Shown here piece by piece: positions 6,831-13,483 of a DNA stretch of 21,024 nt. The notes beneath the pieces are model-generated. The model was not told the DNA's origin. It made no database searches and worked only from the letters and a program-made list of their open reading frames with translations. The position numbers and the translations under genes were made by a program. Numbering within the stretch: position 1 is the first letter of the stretch; every line of letters begins with the position of its first letter. The DNA lies in the IMG/VR virus record IMGVR_UViG_3300037189_024496, positions 1 through 21,024 of that record; one strand, given 5' to 3'. This DNA is from a virus.

Positions 6831-7427
6831 TTAAGAAATTTCAGCAGGAACTTTTTCTTCTGAGGAGAGTCGAATGAAATCCGATAACCCAGAACGCTTC
6901 AAGGTTTCCCGAATTTTTGGCAATGGGCAATAAATAACGACTTGTTTATTTAGATTGCCCATTTTTTTGATGAGTTTACCGTTTTCATCTTTAAGCTTTG
7001 TTAGCTCATTTTGCCTGATTAGGTACTCCGCTACACAACGATATCTGCGTTTGGTTTGTAAATCAATATCGGTAAACCGTTCACAAATTGTGGCAGGTTG
7101 CATGTCACTAAACGTGATTCTGATTTGATCTGCTAGGGATAGTCCTAAGATTATGTCATTGCTGCTAGTTTCGTACCCTTTTAAGAGTTCAAGGTAGCGT
7201 TGCAGGTCTGGCGTTTTAAAGCTACCTGAGGGAGGAATAAACATGCTGATTTGCTCAGCCAAAGAAGGTTTAAGCTTTTCTTTATAATTCTCTACTGTTA
7301 CGTCGGGAATGTTAAGGTCTGTAAAGCGATAGCTCAAATAACTCCGTGGTGCTTTAGGAGAATCAATAATGTATTCTTCACTTTCCTCCTCTTCCAGGAG
7401 AGTGTCATCCCAATAATCTTGTTCCAT
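6831..7427 (-). CDS. Hypothetical protein, acidic N-terminus (198 aa)
   Basis: ATG start. The first 25 residues are strongly acidic (DDTLLEEEESEEY). Residues about 50-115 are helical (LAEQISMFIPPSG, LQRYLELLKGYE), and residues about 125-165 form a basic helical stretch (KRRYRCVAEYLIRQNELTKLKDENGKLIKK). The C-terminus has a hydrophobic strand (KQVVIYCPLPKIRE). An acidic tail plus a basic helical region could mean nucleic-acid or protein binding, but no fold is recognised. It lies in a run of four minus-strand accessory genes. Confidence 0.6.
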   Translation of the reverse strand: MEQDYWDDTLLEEEESEEYIIDSPKAPRSYLSYRFTDLNIPDVTVENYKEKLKPSLAEQISMFIPPSGSFKTPDLQRYLELLKGYETSSNDIILGLSLADQIRITFSDMQPATICERFTDIDLQTKRRYRCVAEYLIRQNELTKLKDENGKLIKKMGNLNKQVVIYCPLPKIRETLKRSGLSDFIRLSSEEKVPAEIS

Positions 7428-7449
7428 CTAAACATTTGTTTGTATTTCG

Positions 7450-7779
7450 TCACAGCTTAGCGAATTTTTTTGAATTTTTCCACTGTCTACGATGTTCCAT
7501 CCGTAAAACCCATTCGTAATACAACCGTTTGTCTTCCATGTCACGAAGATTCCCGGGTAACGGCTTTCCTCCGTAGTTACAAGCTTCCCATAGTGCTAAT
7601 GCCAGGTTCTTTTGTTGTGCGGTCAAGAGACTGACCATTGTTTTAGTGGACATTATGGATAAAAGTTCGTTAAAATGCTCCCATACCGGACTATCTTCAT
7701 CATGCGTAGGCCAATCACTGTTGCCGAACTCTTGCTCATCCTGATCTTGGGACCCTTGGGGTTCGTTGGGGTTCAACAT
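7450..7779 (-). CDS. Hypothetical protein (109 aa)
   Basis: Start taken at the ATG at 7779; a TTG 14 codons further upstream is less likely. The N-terminus is polar and acidic (NEPQGSQDQDEQEF). It is followed by a helical part (VWEHFNELLSIMSTKTMVSLLTAQQ) and a basic C-terminal helix (YYEWVLRMEHRRQWKNSKKFAKL). No domain is recognised. It is the first gene of the minus-strand accessory run and diverges from the plus-strand gene at 7838, so the 58-base gap between them probably holds control signals for both. Confidence 0.6.
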   Translation of the reverse strand: MLNPNEPQGSQDQDEQEFGNSDWPTHDEDSPVWEHFNELLSIMSTKTMVSLLTAQQKNLALALWEACNYGGKPLPGNLRDMEDKRLYYEWVLRMEHRRQWKNSKKFAKL

Positions 7780-7837
7780 CTTTACGGATTCGTGACTGAT
7801 AAAATAAGCATACAAGTCCAAATTAAGAAGTAAAGCC

Positions 7838-8377
7838 GTGAGCCCTGGCGCCCCCTCTGCACCTGTATCTTACATTCCGACCCCAACGGCTCCCATCACT
7901 TACCAGTCGTTGATTCCGCAATTCAGCTACCAGGATGCAGCAGAGTATTTAAAAGGTACGACAGACCAACTAAATAAACAACTACAAGTTCAGTATCAGC
8001 AAGTCGGAACTCCTGCTGAACTTGGTGCACGTGCTGCAGGTACACGTATGGCTGCAGATGCTGCCTATCTTGCTTCCATGCCAAGGGAAACGCAAGGTAC
8101 TGCAGCATATAACGCATTATCAGGAAAGTTGGCACAGTCGCAACAAGACTACGGAACTGCTGTACAACAAGCTAAGATCGCACCTCCGTACAACCAATTT
8201 ACCTATCAAACTCCTTCTTGGGCTACGCATCCAGATTCTGCGTGGGCAGTTAAAGATACAAGCAAAGACACAAGTACTAAAACTTCTACAAGTAATCCTA
8301 CGGAAGCTGAAAAAGAAGCTCAAGCTACTTCAACAACTCAATCTAATAGCTTATATTCTCAATACGGAATAATGTAG
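7838..8377 (+). CDS. Gln/Ala/Thr-rich virion-type protein (179 aa)
   Basis: GTG start preceded by a purine-rich AAGAAG about 10 bases upstream. The N-terminus is Pro/Ser-rich (PGAPSAPVSYIPTPTAPI). A helical centre follows (YLKGTTDQLNKQLQVQYQQ, LGARAAGTRMAADAAYLASM), then a Thr/Ser/Lys-rich low-complexity tail ending SLYSQYGIM. There is no cysteine. The composition matches other presumed virion proteins in the window (11413-12429 ends similarly, with QYFNPGGQ). An internal virion or tail-associated role is inferred. It ends at a bidirectional hairpin shared with the convergent antitoxin gene. Confidence 0.6.
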   Translation: MSPGAPSAPVSYIPTPTAPITYQSLIPQFSYQDAAEYLKGTTDQLNKQLQVQYQQVGTPAELGARAAGTRMAADAAYLASMPRETQGTAAYNALSGKLAQSQQDYGTAVQQAKIAPPYNQFTYQTPSWATHPDSAWAVKDTSKDTSTKTSTSNPTEAEKEAQATSTTQSNSLYSQYGIM

Positions 8378-8378
8378 T

Positions 8379-8405
8379 GCTGACCTGTTTAAATCAGGGC
8401 TCAGC
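8379..8405. terminator. Bidirectional terminator-like hairpin
   Basis: A 9-bp stem (GCTGA+CCTG pairing with CAGG+TCAGC, with a 2-base bulge) and a 7-base AT loop lie exactly between the stop codons of two convergent genes (TAG at 8375-8377, and TGA of the minus gene at 8394-8396). The placement supports transcription termination from both sides. There is no long T tract. Confidence 0.5.
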
Positions 8406-8642
8406 GTCTGCAACATATTCAATAGGAAGCTGGTGAGGATCAAACCCCTCTACTGGTGGAATATTTTGGGGTTCTTCTACCCAATCAGTGTAAACATCTT
8501 TTAAAACATCATAAGATTCAATCGGGATCAACATCACGTCTCCACTTTCGTGTTGGATCCGGTAGTGCTCCTTATTGCCAGTCACGTCATCGAGGATCTC
8601 ATCAAAGTTTTCTTCAAATTGTTGAAGCGTAACGACTTTCAT
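8394..8642 (-). CDS. Phd/YefM-family antitoxin-like protein
   Basis: An 82-residue protein with an ATG start. Residues 1-50 follow the Phd/YefM pattern. They begin MKVVTLQQFEENFDEILDDV and continue with a strand reading YRIQHESGDVMLIPIESYDVL, the usual hydrophobic strand followed by S/E-x-Y. Family members are type II antitoxins that dimerise, bind operator DNA and use a flexible acidic C-terminus to block a toxin. The C-terminus here is indeed acidic and Pro-rich (EEPQNIPPVEGFDP). No toxin gene lies on either side, so it is an orphan. A phage could use it to neutralise a host toxin or as a regulator. Confidence 0.7.
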   Translation of the reverse strand: MKVVTLQQFEENFDEILDDVTGNKEHYRIQHESGDVMLIPIESYDVLKDVYTDWVEEPQNIPPVEGFDPHQLPIEYVADAEP

Positions 8643-8685
8643 GACTTTAGATGCCTAACTGGTGAACAGCTTAACAGAAATTACG

Positions 8686-9447
8686 CTAAGGAGATACCCC
8701 TGCCCTGGTATATCCCAGACCACTTGTAGAACTGTAGGGATAGTTGGCCTTTGTTCCTGTGAGTGTCACTACGCTGCCAAAGTCGTAAGAACGATCAGGT
8801 GTCCCGCTGGTGTCAAGACCAAAATCAAGAGATTCAATGAATGCTTCGGACACGTAACGCCAATCTCCAAGTGAGGTATTTAACGTAAAAGAATACGTTG
8901 TTTCCAAATAGCGAATATCGTTTGTAATTAAGATTATGTAAGTGCCTACATCCAATAGATCGCTTGGGTAATCAGCTTGATAACCTGTTGTATCCGAATC
9001 AGAGTCACCTTCTGTCAAACTTGTTTGACTGTAAACATAGCCTGAATCATTGATAGGCAACTCTCGCCTGTGGGTACCGTCTTCAATTTTATAAACAGAA
9101 ATAACAGTATTTCTGTTTGTGTTGGCTTGGTATGAAGTTGGACTGTAATTTTGGGTAACTGAAATCAATCTTGGCGACGTTAGCCGTACTTGATAAAAAC
9201 TGGATTGAATTCGACTTTTACCACCATGTGTATTCGTAATATTAATGCTACGGAAAATTGAAGTAAAGTCCCCTAGGTCTACGGGATTATTGATACTATC
9301 CCCTGCACGAGCAGGAAGAGGATCACTCCCAAAAAATGACGTAGGACCATACGCAGTAGGGCCACTTCCGCCTACAGGATACGCCTCTACAGTACCAAGG
9401 TTATAGAAACCCAGGTTTACCGGAATCGTTGTTAAAAACCTAGCCAT
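8686..9447 (-). CDS. PPC-like beta-sandwich protein (253 aa)
   Basis: ATG start. Residues about 45-185 look like a pre-peptidase C-terminal (PPC)-like domain: NNPVDLGDFTSIFRSINITN, then SSFYQVRLTSPRLISVTQNY, a central TVISVYKIEDG, and a closing DVGTYIILITNDIRYLETTYSFTLNTS. Such domains are common on secreted and surface proteins of cyanobacteria and also occur on phage virions. The N-terminal segment is Gly/Pro-rich, and the last 50 residues (SLDFGLDTSGTPDRSYDFGSV) look like a repeat-type tail. It has no cysteine, as expected of a virion protein. It sits on the minus strand away from the main structural block, so a moron-type surface protein is possible. Confidence 0.6.
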   Translation of the reverse strand: MARFLTTIPVNLGFYNLGTVEAYPVGGSGPTAYGPTSFFGSDPLPARAGDSINNPVDLGDFTSIFRSINITNTHGGKSRIQSSFYQVRLTSPRLISVTQNYSPTSYQANTNRNTVISVYKIEDGTHRRELPINDSGYVYSQTSLTEGDSDSDTTGYQADYPSDLLDVGTYIILITNDIRYLETTYSFTLNTSLGDWRYVSEAFIESLDFGLDTSGTPDRSYDFGSVVTLTGTKANYPYSSTSGLGYTRAGVSP

Positions 9448-9495
9448 TTCTTAATCCTTAATAGATTAAGTTTAGCAAAGGCATCAAGAAGATTT

Positions 9496-9834
9496 TTATT
9501 TGTTATTTGCCATTAGACCTGTATACAAACCGTTAGTTCTACCGCTTTGTTGATATAGATTCTCAATTGCAATAGCGCGTTCTGGGTAGTAACCTTCGCC
9601 CTCTACAGTCTCAATTAACTCATAGCTAAGCCGCTTTTCCAAGCACCGACGCTCTAGCTCAGCATCACCCCTGGTGTCAAACCATTCAGTAAAATGGCTT
9701 TCAGGACCAATCCGAACATGTCCCGCATATTTAGGGTTTGGTTTATGCCAGCAGCTTGGTACGATCTGACTAAGTTTTGAATCTACTTTCAATGAGGTCT
9801 TGGTTTTCTCTTGCGTGTTCAAAGATGTTTCCAT
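9496..9834 (-). CDS. Hypothetical protein (112 aa)
   Basis: Start placed at the ATG at 9834 (METSLNTQEKTKTSLK). This overlaps the upstream HNH-like gene by 65 bases, and no other in-frame ATG gives a sensible protein. Residues about 23-60 contain SCWHKPNPKYAGHVRIG and HFTEWFDTRGDAELERRCL. The C-terminus ends GLYTGLMANNK, a heptapeptide (GLMANNK) also found inside the protein at 19988-20326. No family is recognised. The long overlap suggests coupling to the nuclease gene or a gene fused onto it by recombination. Confidence 0.5.
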   Translation of the reverse strand: METSLNTQEKTKTSLKVDSKLSQIVPSCWHKPNPKYAGHVRIGPESHFTEWFDTRGDAELERRCLEKRLSYELIETVEGEGYYPERAIAIENLYQQSGRTNGLYTGLMANNK

Positions 9835-10387
9835 AGGACAGATTAACGACTGCAATTTCGGTTGGTGCGGGAATTGATTCTACTTCACGAAGCCTCAGAT
9901 GAAGAGGATTACAGCAAAGAATTGAACATCCGGGCTTGTGAAAGGTTCGTAATTTACCAGTAAAACCACGAGATGTCCAGAATGCAACACGTGCTGCGGA
10001 CTGGGTTTTTCCGCTAAAAAAGGGAGCTGGGAAATAAGCTTGTGTTTCTGTTCCTTCTTTTTTCACCGAACCCAACCAAGGCCAGCACTCATCTTGACCG
10101 CGAATATCAACCTTTTCCCAAAATTTCTTTACGGTCCAATAAGTATCAAAATCAAAATTCTTAACATCAATCTCACACCGACCTCTTTCTATTTCTTCCA
10201 TGCAATCTAAACATTGGCTTCTTAAACCAAAATTATTGACGTGCCTGGAGTGATTGCGTTTATGCCAAGGACACTGGATAATATTATTTACTTTTTCTTT
10301 AGGTTTCGTTACTTTAGTTTCTCGTGGTTTTGCCTTCTCTAGATCATCCATTTGATTTAATAGAATGCTACGAAGATCGTCATTCAT
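9770..10387 (-). CDS. HNH-type endonuclease-like protein (205 aa)
   Basis: ATG at 10387, overlapping the stop of the upstream gene by 8 bases (ATGAATGA); an in-frame codon at 10477 is less likely. An N-terminal Cys/His cluster, CPWHKRNHSRHV...SQCLDCMEE, looks like a small zinc finger. FWEKVDIRGQDECWPWLGS and ARVAFWTSRGFTG follow, then TFHKPGCSILCCNPLHL, the His...Cys-Cys-Asn-Pro-x-His pattern of phage HNH homing-type nucleases. These enzymes nick or cut DNA and spread as selfish genes. The usual basic His-x-Cys core is partly altered (TFHKPGC), so activity is uncertain. Confidence 0.7.
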   Translation of the reverse strand: MNDDLRSILLNQMDDLEKAKPRETKVTKPKEKVNNIIQCPWHKRNHSRHVNNFGLRSQCLDCMEEIERGRCEIDVKNFDFDTYWTVKKFWEKVDIRGQDECWPWLGSVKKEGTETQAYFPAPFFSGKTQSAARVAFWTSRGFTGKLRTFHKPGCSILCCNPLHLRLREVESIPAPTEIAVVNLSYGNIFEHARENQDLIESRFKT

Positions 10388-10931
10388 AGGACAAATACCG
10401 GCAGATACCCCGTACAACATGGTAGGGCAGCTTGTAGGACTTGGCAAGAGAGGTAAGTGATGTATTTTGGAATTCATATTTTTCCCTTAATTCCTCCACC
10501 AATTGAGGTGTCACCCTACTTCCTCTTCGCCACCCGCGTTCAAAACATATATCTTTTTTTGTACCAAAATAATAATGATTGGGATTGATACAGTGCGGAG
10601 ACTTGCATTCGTGGTGTCTAACCACTAAAGGTTTTTCCCAATTAGGGTATTGATCTAGCACAGCCAATAATAGTGGCCTGGCATCAATACCTTTGAAAAA
10701 AGGTTTTGTTGAATGGCTAGTGGAAAATCCTTTCACTTCTGATTTTGTTACTGTTTTCAAGCACCAACAAGCTTTTGCTCCATAGGTAGTTTCAAATTTT
10801 TGCAGTGTTTCAATGAAACGGTAGAGCTCTTGACTGGTTAGATAGTGCTCATTGAATAGGGCCAGCAGCTTGCTCAATTTAGGAGAGATGCAGATTTTGA
10901 GTAACGTACCCCAAAACCAGCACCTTGTCAA
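10380..10931 (-). CDS. HNH endonuclease-like protein with C-terminal helix-turn-helix (183 aa)
   Basis: Residues about 100-125 show the HNH core VVRHHECKSPHCINPNHYYFGTKKD (His-x-Cys, Cys-x-Asn-Pro-x-His), followed by a basic region (CFERGWRRGSR). The C-terminal helix-turn-helix type segment (VEELREKYEFQ, SLTSLAKSYKLPYHVVRGICRYL) is typical of homing nucleases that carry a DNA-recognition helix. There is no ATG. The TTG at 10931 gives the longest form, and a later TTG near codon 19 is possible, so the N-terminus is uncertain. It is directly coupled to a second HNH-like gene downstream. The two may be duplicates that diverged, or partners. Confidence 0.7.
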   Translation of the reverse strand: MTRCWFWGTLLKICISPKLSKLLALFNEHYLTSQELYRFIETLQKFETTYGAKACWCLKTVTKSEVKGFSTSHSTKPFFKGIDARPLLLAVLDQYPNWEKPLVVRHHECKSPHCINPNHYYFGTKKDICFERGWRRGSRVTPQLVEELREKYEFQNTSLTSLAKSYKLPYHVVRGICRYLSYE

Positions 10932-11174
10932 GAGTTTGATGGGTAGGGGAATTTAAGTGGCGCTTTAGCTGTTCTGAGGCCTATAAATCCCTATAGAAAC
11001 AAAAAGGGGTTCTACCTCGTAAGTTAATTTTTTAATGTACAGGGTATAACCCCTATTTGCTTCCCATAGAGTTTTGCCGACTTCAAACGGTTAATTCGTA
11101 CTTAAATTCCAAATCAACTGCACTGCAGTCATTCTCAACACTTCTCAATAAGGCCCCCTACCTAAAATATAACG
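10932..11174. other. Non-coding stretch with inverted repeats
   Basis: A 243-base gap between minus-strand genes, one of the longest non-coding stretches of the window. It has no supported gene on either strand. It holds a 5-bp inverted repeat CTATA/TATAG at 10981-10996, the larger inverted repeat at 11005-11054, and an AT-rich core. The string TATAAATC at 10982-10989 resembles the T4-type late promoter box TATAAATA. It could be a control region, an RNA gene or a replication/recombination site. Nothing decides between these. Confidence 0.5.
11005..11054. repeat. Inverted repeat, 11 of 12 bp paired
   Basis: The left arm AGGGGTTCTACC (11005-11016) pairs with the right arm GGTATAACCCCT (11043-11054) with a single mismatch. 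The arms enclose a 26-base AT-rich loop. It lies in the non-coding stretch between divergent transcription to the left and the structural block to the right. It may be an operator, an attenuator or an RNA stem. It has no T tract, so it is not a standard terminator. Confidence 0.55.
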
Positions 11175-11357
11175 TTACTTGTCATATTTCTTGAAATACT
11201 CCTCATATTGTTGAGCATATACAAGGGCACAGTGATACGGTTCGACATATCTGCACATTGAAGCTGATGCATTGCACACACGATGTACTTGATTACCGTG
11301 ACAATCTTTACCGAATTCGATAGTGGAACCGTTGGGAAAGGTTTGAATGACTTCCAT
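11175..11357 (-). CDS. Small hypothetical protein with three cysteines (60 aa)
   Basis: ATG start. The protein begins MEVIQTFPNGSTIEFGKDC, continues GNQVHRVCNASASMCRYVEPYHC and ends in a charged aromatic tail (EEYFKKYDK). Four Cys and three His residues are spread without a clear CxxC spacing, so a zinc site is possible but not evident. It is divergent from the structural block that starts at 11413, and a fair promoter match lies just upstream. No family is recognised. Its location, size and position behind a promoter suggest an early, host-directed small protein. Confidence 0.55.
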   Translation of the reverse strand: MEVIQTFPNGSTIEFGKDCHGNQVHRVCNASASMCRYVEPYHCALVYAQQYEEYFKKYDK

Positions 11358-11383
11358 GGCGATGATTAATTGCTGCTGTTAAT

Positions 11384-11412
11384 ATTGTAGGTAAGGAATT
11401 GTAGTAAGTTAA
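11384..11412 (-). promoter_or_regulatory. Candidate sigma-70 promoter for the 60-aa gene
   Basis: On the minus strand, TTAACT (4 of 6 to TTGACA) is followed after exactly 17 bases by TACAAT (5 of 6 to TATAAT). The expected start would leave a leader of about 20 bases before the ATG at 11357. It lies directly beside the GTG start of the divergent structural gene. Confidence 0.35.
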
Positions 11413-12429
11413 GTGGCTGTCTTTGATCGGACATTTTCAGGTCTTGTGTCAGCAGGACTGAAGGCTAATCCTTTTAATTTCACGGGTGCGGCACCAGTTC
11501 AACCCTCTCAGAAAACGCAGAAAGGTCTTCAGTTCGGCCTTCAGAACTTGAACCGTGCTCTCGGTGCGGCTGAAGGAATCCCTGCCATGCCTGCGTTTGG
11601 TGGCACTGGCGTCACTCCTGGCTTCGATATTCAGAATCTGTTTGCCAAATCTCAAGCTCTTGGCGCAACACCAGCCCCTGGAGGTGTTGGTGGTGGCGGC
11701 GGTAGGCCTGCACCTATTGTTCAAGCAGCGGACGAAGAATACAAACGTTTGATGTCGCAGTATGGCGGCGCCCCTGGCGTGCAACAGCTTGCGGGCATGA
11801 CCTCCCTGCCAACAGGTTTCACCCCCACTGGGGCAAATCAAGCAGCAAATCTTAAAGATTATTACGCTGCTCAGAACCTGCAGGGCAATGCCAACCTTGG
11901 CACCATCATCAATGCCATGGGTTACACGGGTGACATGGAGAAATGGGCACAAGCCAATCCGATGCTTGCCCAGCGTGAATATGCCAAAAAATTCGGTATG
12001 GCTGCTGCTGGTGTAAATCCTGTAGCAGGTTTTGGTATGCCTCAGCAGTTAGCAGGAGAAACGCCTGCTGCATACCAAGGTGAACCCGCTGGACAAGTCT
12101 TCGCTGCTCCCAAACCTCCCGTCAATCCAATGCTGGGATATGGATTAAATGATTCTTTAGTTTCTGCAGTATCTCCGCAAGCAGATTTTAGTGCCAAGTT
12201 CGGCCTTAATGGAAATTTTGGCACTCCTGGCACTGCAGATAATTCTGTACTTGCGGGAGCTGCTAATTTCACTCCTGCACCGCCTGCTGAAACTCAATCA
12301 AAAACTGATGAATTCAATAATCGAGTTGAAGCCACTGCAGGTCTAAGGGCAAAATTAAGCCCTCAATATTCTTCAACATTTAATACTCCGCTTAACTTCT
12401 CTCAATACTTTAATCCCGGAGGGCAGTGA
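11413..12429 (+). CDS. Gly/Ala/Pro-rich virion-type protein (338 aa)
   Basis: GTG start. The N-terminus MAVFDRTFSGLVSAGLKANPFNF is followed by long low-complexity stretches rich in Gly, Ala, Pro, Gln and Asn (for example GATPAPGGVGGGGGRPAP near residue 92). A more ordered centre at residues about 105-200 holds EEYKRLMSQYGGAPGVQQL and GTIINAMGYTGDMEKWAQANPMLAQREYAKKFG. The C-terminus ends LNFSQYFNPGGQ. There is no cysteine and no transmembrane segment. It opens the main plus-strand virion block and is probably an internal virion or tail protein. The first third uses more GC-rich codons than the last third. Confidence 0.65.
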   Translation: MAVFDRTFSGLVSAGLKANPFNFTGAAPVQPSQKTQKGLQFGLQNLNRALGAAEGIPAMPAFGGTGVTPGFDIQNLFAKSQALGATPAPGGVGGGGGRPAPIVQAADEEYKRLMSQYGGAPGVQQLAGMTSLPTGFTPTGANQAANLKDYYAAQNLQGNANLGTIINAMGYTGDMEKWAQANPMLAQREYAKKFGMAAAGVNPVAGFGMPQQLAGETPAAYQGEPAGQVFAAPKPPVNPMLGYGLNDSLVSAVSPQADFSAKFGLNGNFGTPGTADNSVLAGAANFTPAPPAETQSKTDEFNNRVEATAGLRAKLSPQYSSTFNTPLNFSQYFNPGGQ

Positions 12430-12431
12430 TC

Positions 12432-12704
12432 ATGGGTGACACTTCTACTACACCAAATACACCGCAAGCTGCTGTAGCTGCTTCTAACAAGTGGAAGCAG
12501 TATCTAGCTAATCAAGCCCAACAACAATCTGGCGGTGTCACGCTTAACTTACCAACAATCGATGGTTTTGGTGGTGGACAAGTTCAAATCGGTGCACCCA
12601 ACTCAACATTAGGCCAAGTTCCAGTCAGCCAGCGCCCCTTGGGTGGGATTGTAAGCGGCGGTTTATACGGCGGTAACAACACCAGCATTAACGTACTTTC
12701 TTAA
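12432..12704 (+). CDS. Small virion-type protein (90 aa)
   Basis: The ATG at 12432 was chosen because GGAGGG lies 8 bases upstream, a strong ribosome-binding site placed inside the end of the previous gene; a GTG two codons earlier is less likely. The protein begins MGDTSTTPNTPQAAVAASNKW and is rich in Gly, Gln, Asn and Ser (NQAQQQSGGVTLNLP, GGLYGGNNTSINVLS). No family is recognised. It is followed after 2 bases by a gene with a closely similar start (MGDT). Confidence 0.6.
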   Translation: MGDTSTTPNTPQAAVAASNKWKQYLANQAQQQSGGVTLNLPTIDGFGGGQVQIGAPNSTLGQVPVSQRPLGGIVSGGLYGGNNTSINVLS

Positions 12705-12706
12705 TC

Positions 12707-13282
12707 ATGGGCGATACTGATTTTCCTACAATTTTAGGCAATGGAGGAAATTCCTATGGATTCCTTCAAGGCTGGAAAGAACGTTTACAAGGAGGAAGTG
12801 TAGATAATACACAACTTCCAACAACCGGAGAATATGCTCAATACCAACAAACAATGCAGGATGGACAATTTTCTCCTGTAGATGTTGATTACGGTCAGTT
12901 TGTCAGCAACCCACAAGGAAGTACCGGTGGTAGCACGGGACCATTTGATCCAGCTTACCTCCAGAAAATGAGTCAACCCGGCACACCAATGCCTGAGTGG
13001 ATGCGCCGTAATCCATCCACGCCTCAAACACCTGGGGAGAGCGGAGCAAAGCAAGCCTTTGATGGTATTCAGTTTCCCACACCGTTTGGTGGAAGTAGCT
13101 TTGATATTGCCGCTGGACCCAGCTTTGACATTCCGAAAGGTCAAGGGGCATTAGGGGGACGGAGTGGCGAGCAATTGTTAAGGCTGCAACAAGGTAGCGG
13201 AAATATGCAGAATCAACAATTACAAAATGAATTACAGCGTCGTGGTATGCTGCCTAGCGGGATTCAATTACCGCCTGTATAA
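12707..13282 (+). CDS. Gly/Gln/Pro-rich virion-type protein (191 aa)
   Basis: The ATG follows the previous stop after 2 bases. It begins MGDTDFPTILGNGGNSYGFL and has a Gly/Ser/Thr-rich centre (NPQGSTGGSTGPFDP), a repeated short pattern (GSSFDIAAGPSFDIPKG at residues about 129-145), and a Gln-rich C-terminal helix (LLRLQQGSGNMQNQQLQNELQRR). There is no cysteine. The composition places it with the surrounding virion proteins. The Gln-rich helix could form a coiled coil. No family is recognised. Confidence 0.6.
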   Translation: MGDTDFPTILGNGGNSYGFLQGWKERLQGGSVDNTQLPTTGEYAQYQQTMQDGQFSPVDVDYGQFVSNPQGSTGGSTGPFDPAYLQKMSQPGTPMPEWMRRNPSTPQTPGESGAKQAFDGIQFPTPFGGSSFDIAAGPSFDIPKGQGALGGRSGEQLLRLQQGSGNMQNQQLQNELQRRGMLPSGIQLPPV

Positions 13283-13284
13283 AC

Positions 13285-13464
13285 ATGCCAACTCAGTTGA
13301 TTAAACGGTATCTTGAAGAGCTTGCCCGTTGGATTCGTAACGATTCGGAATATGATGACTTTGAATATGGGACTGAACCCATTCGAGGTGATCGCACCTG
13401 GTGCAAAAAATGCACAAGCTGCGGATGTAAATCAAAAGAAACTAATCAAGATACCGTAAAATAA
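13285..13464 (+). CDS. Small cysteine-cluster protein (59 aa)
   Basis: The ATG lies 2 bases after the previous stop. An N-terminal amphipathic helix (LIKRYLEELARWIRN) and an acidic middle (SEYDDFEYG) precede a tight cysteine cluster, WCKKCTSCGCKS, with Cys at 40, 43, 46 and 48. The CxxCxxCxC spacing suggests a small metal site, either zinc or possibly iron-sulphur. The protein would be too small for an enzyme. It is unlike its cysteine-free virion neighbours and is probably a regulatory or binding protein carried within the operon. No family is recognised. Confidence 0.65.
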   Translation: MPTQLIKRYLEELARWIRNDSEYDDFEYGTEPIRGDRTWCKKCTSCGCKSKETNQDTVK

Positions 13465-13483
13465 AACAAAGTAGATTTGAATT

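Noticed and set aside
11449-11952. 167-codon minus-strand frame opposite the Gly/Ala-rich virion gene
   Set aside because: The implied protein is Arg/Cys/His-rich and looks like an antisense reading of Gly/Ala codons. The plus-strand gene has better composition and context.
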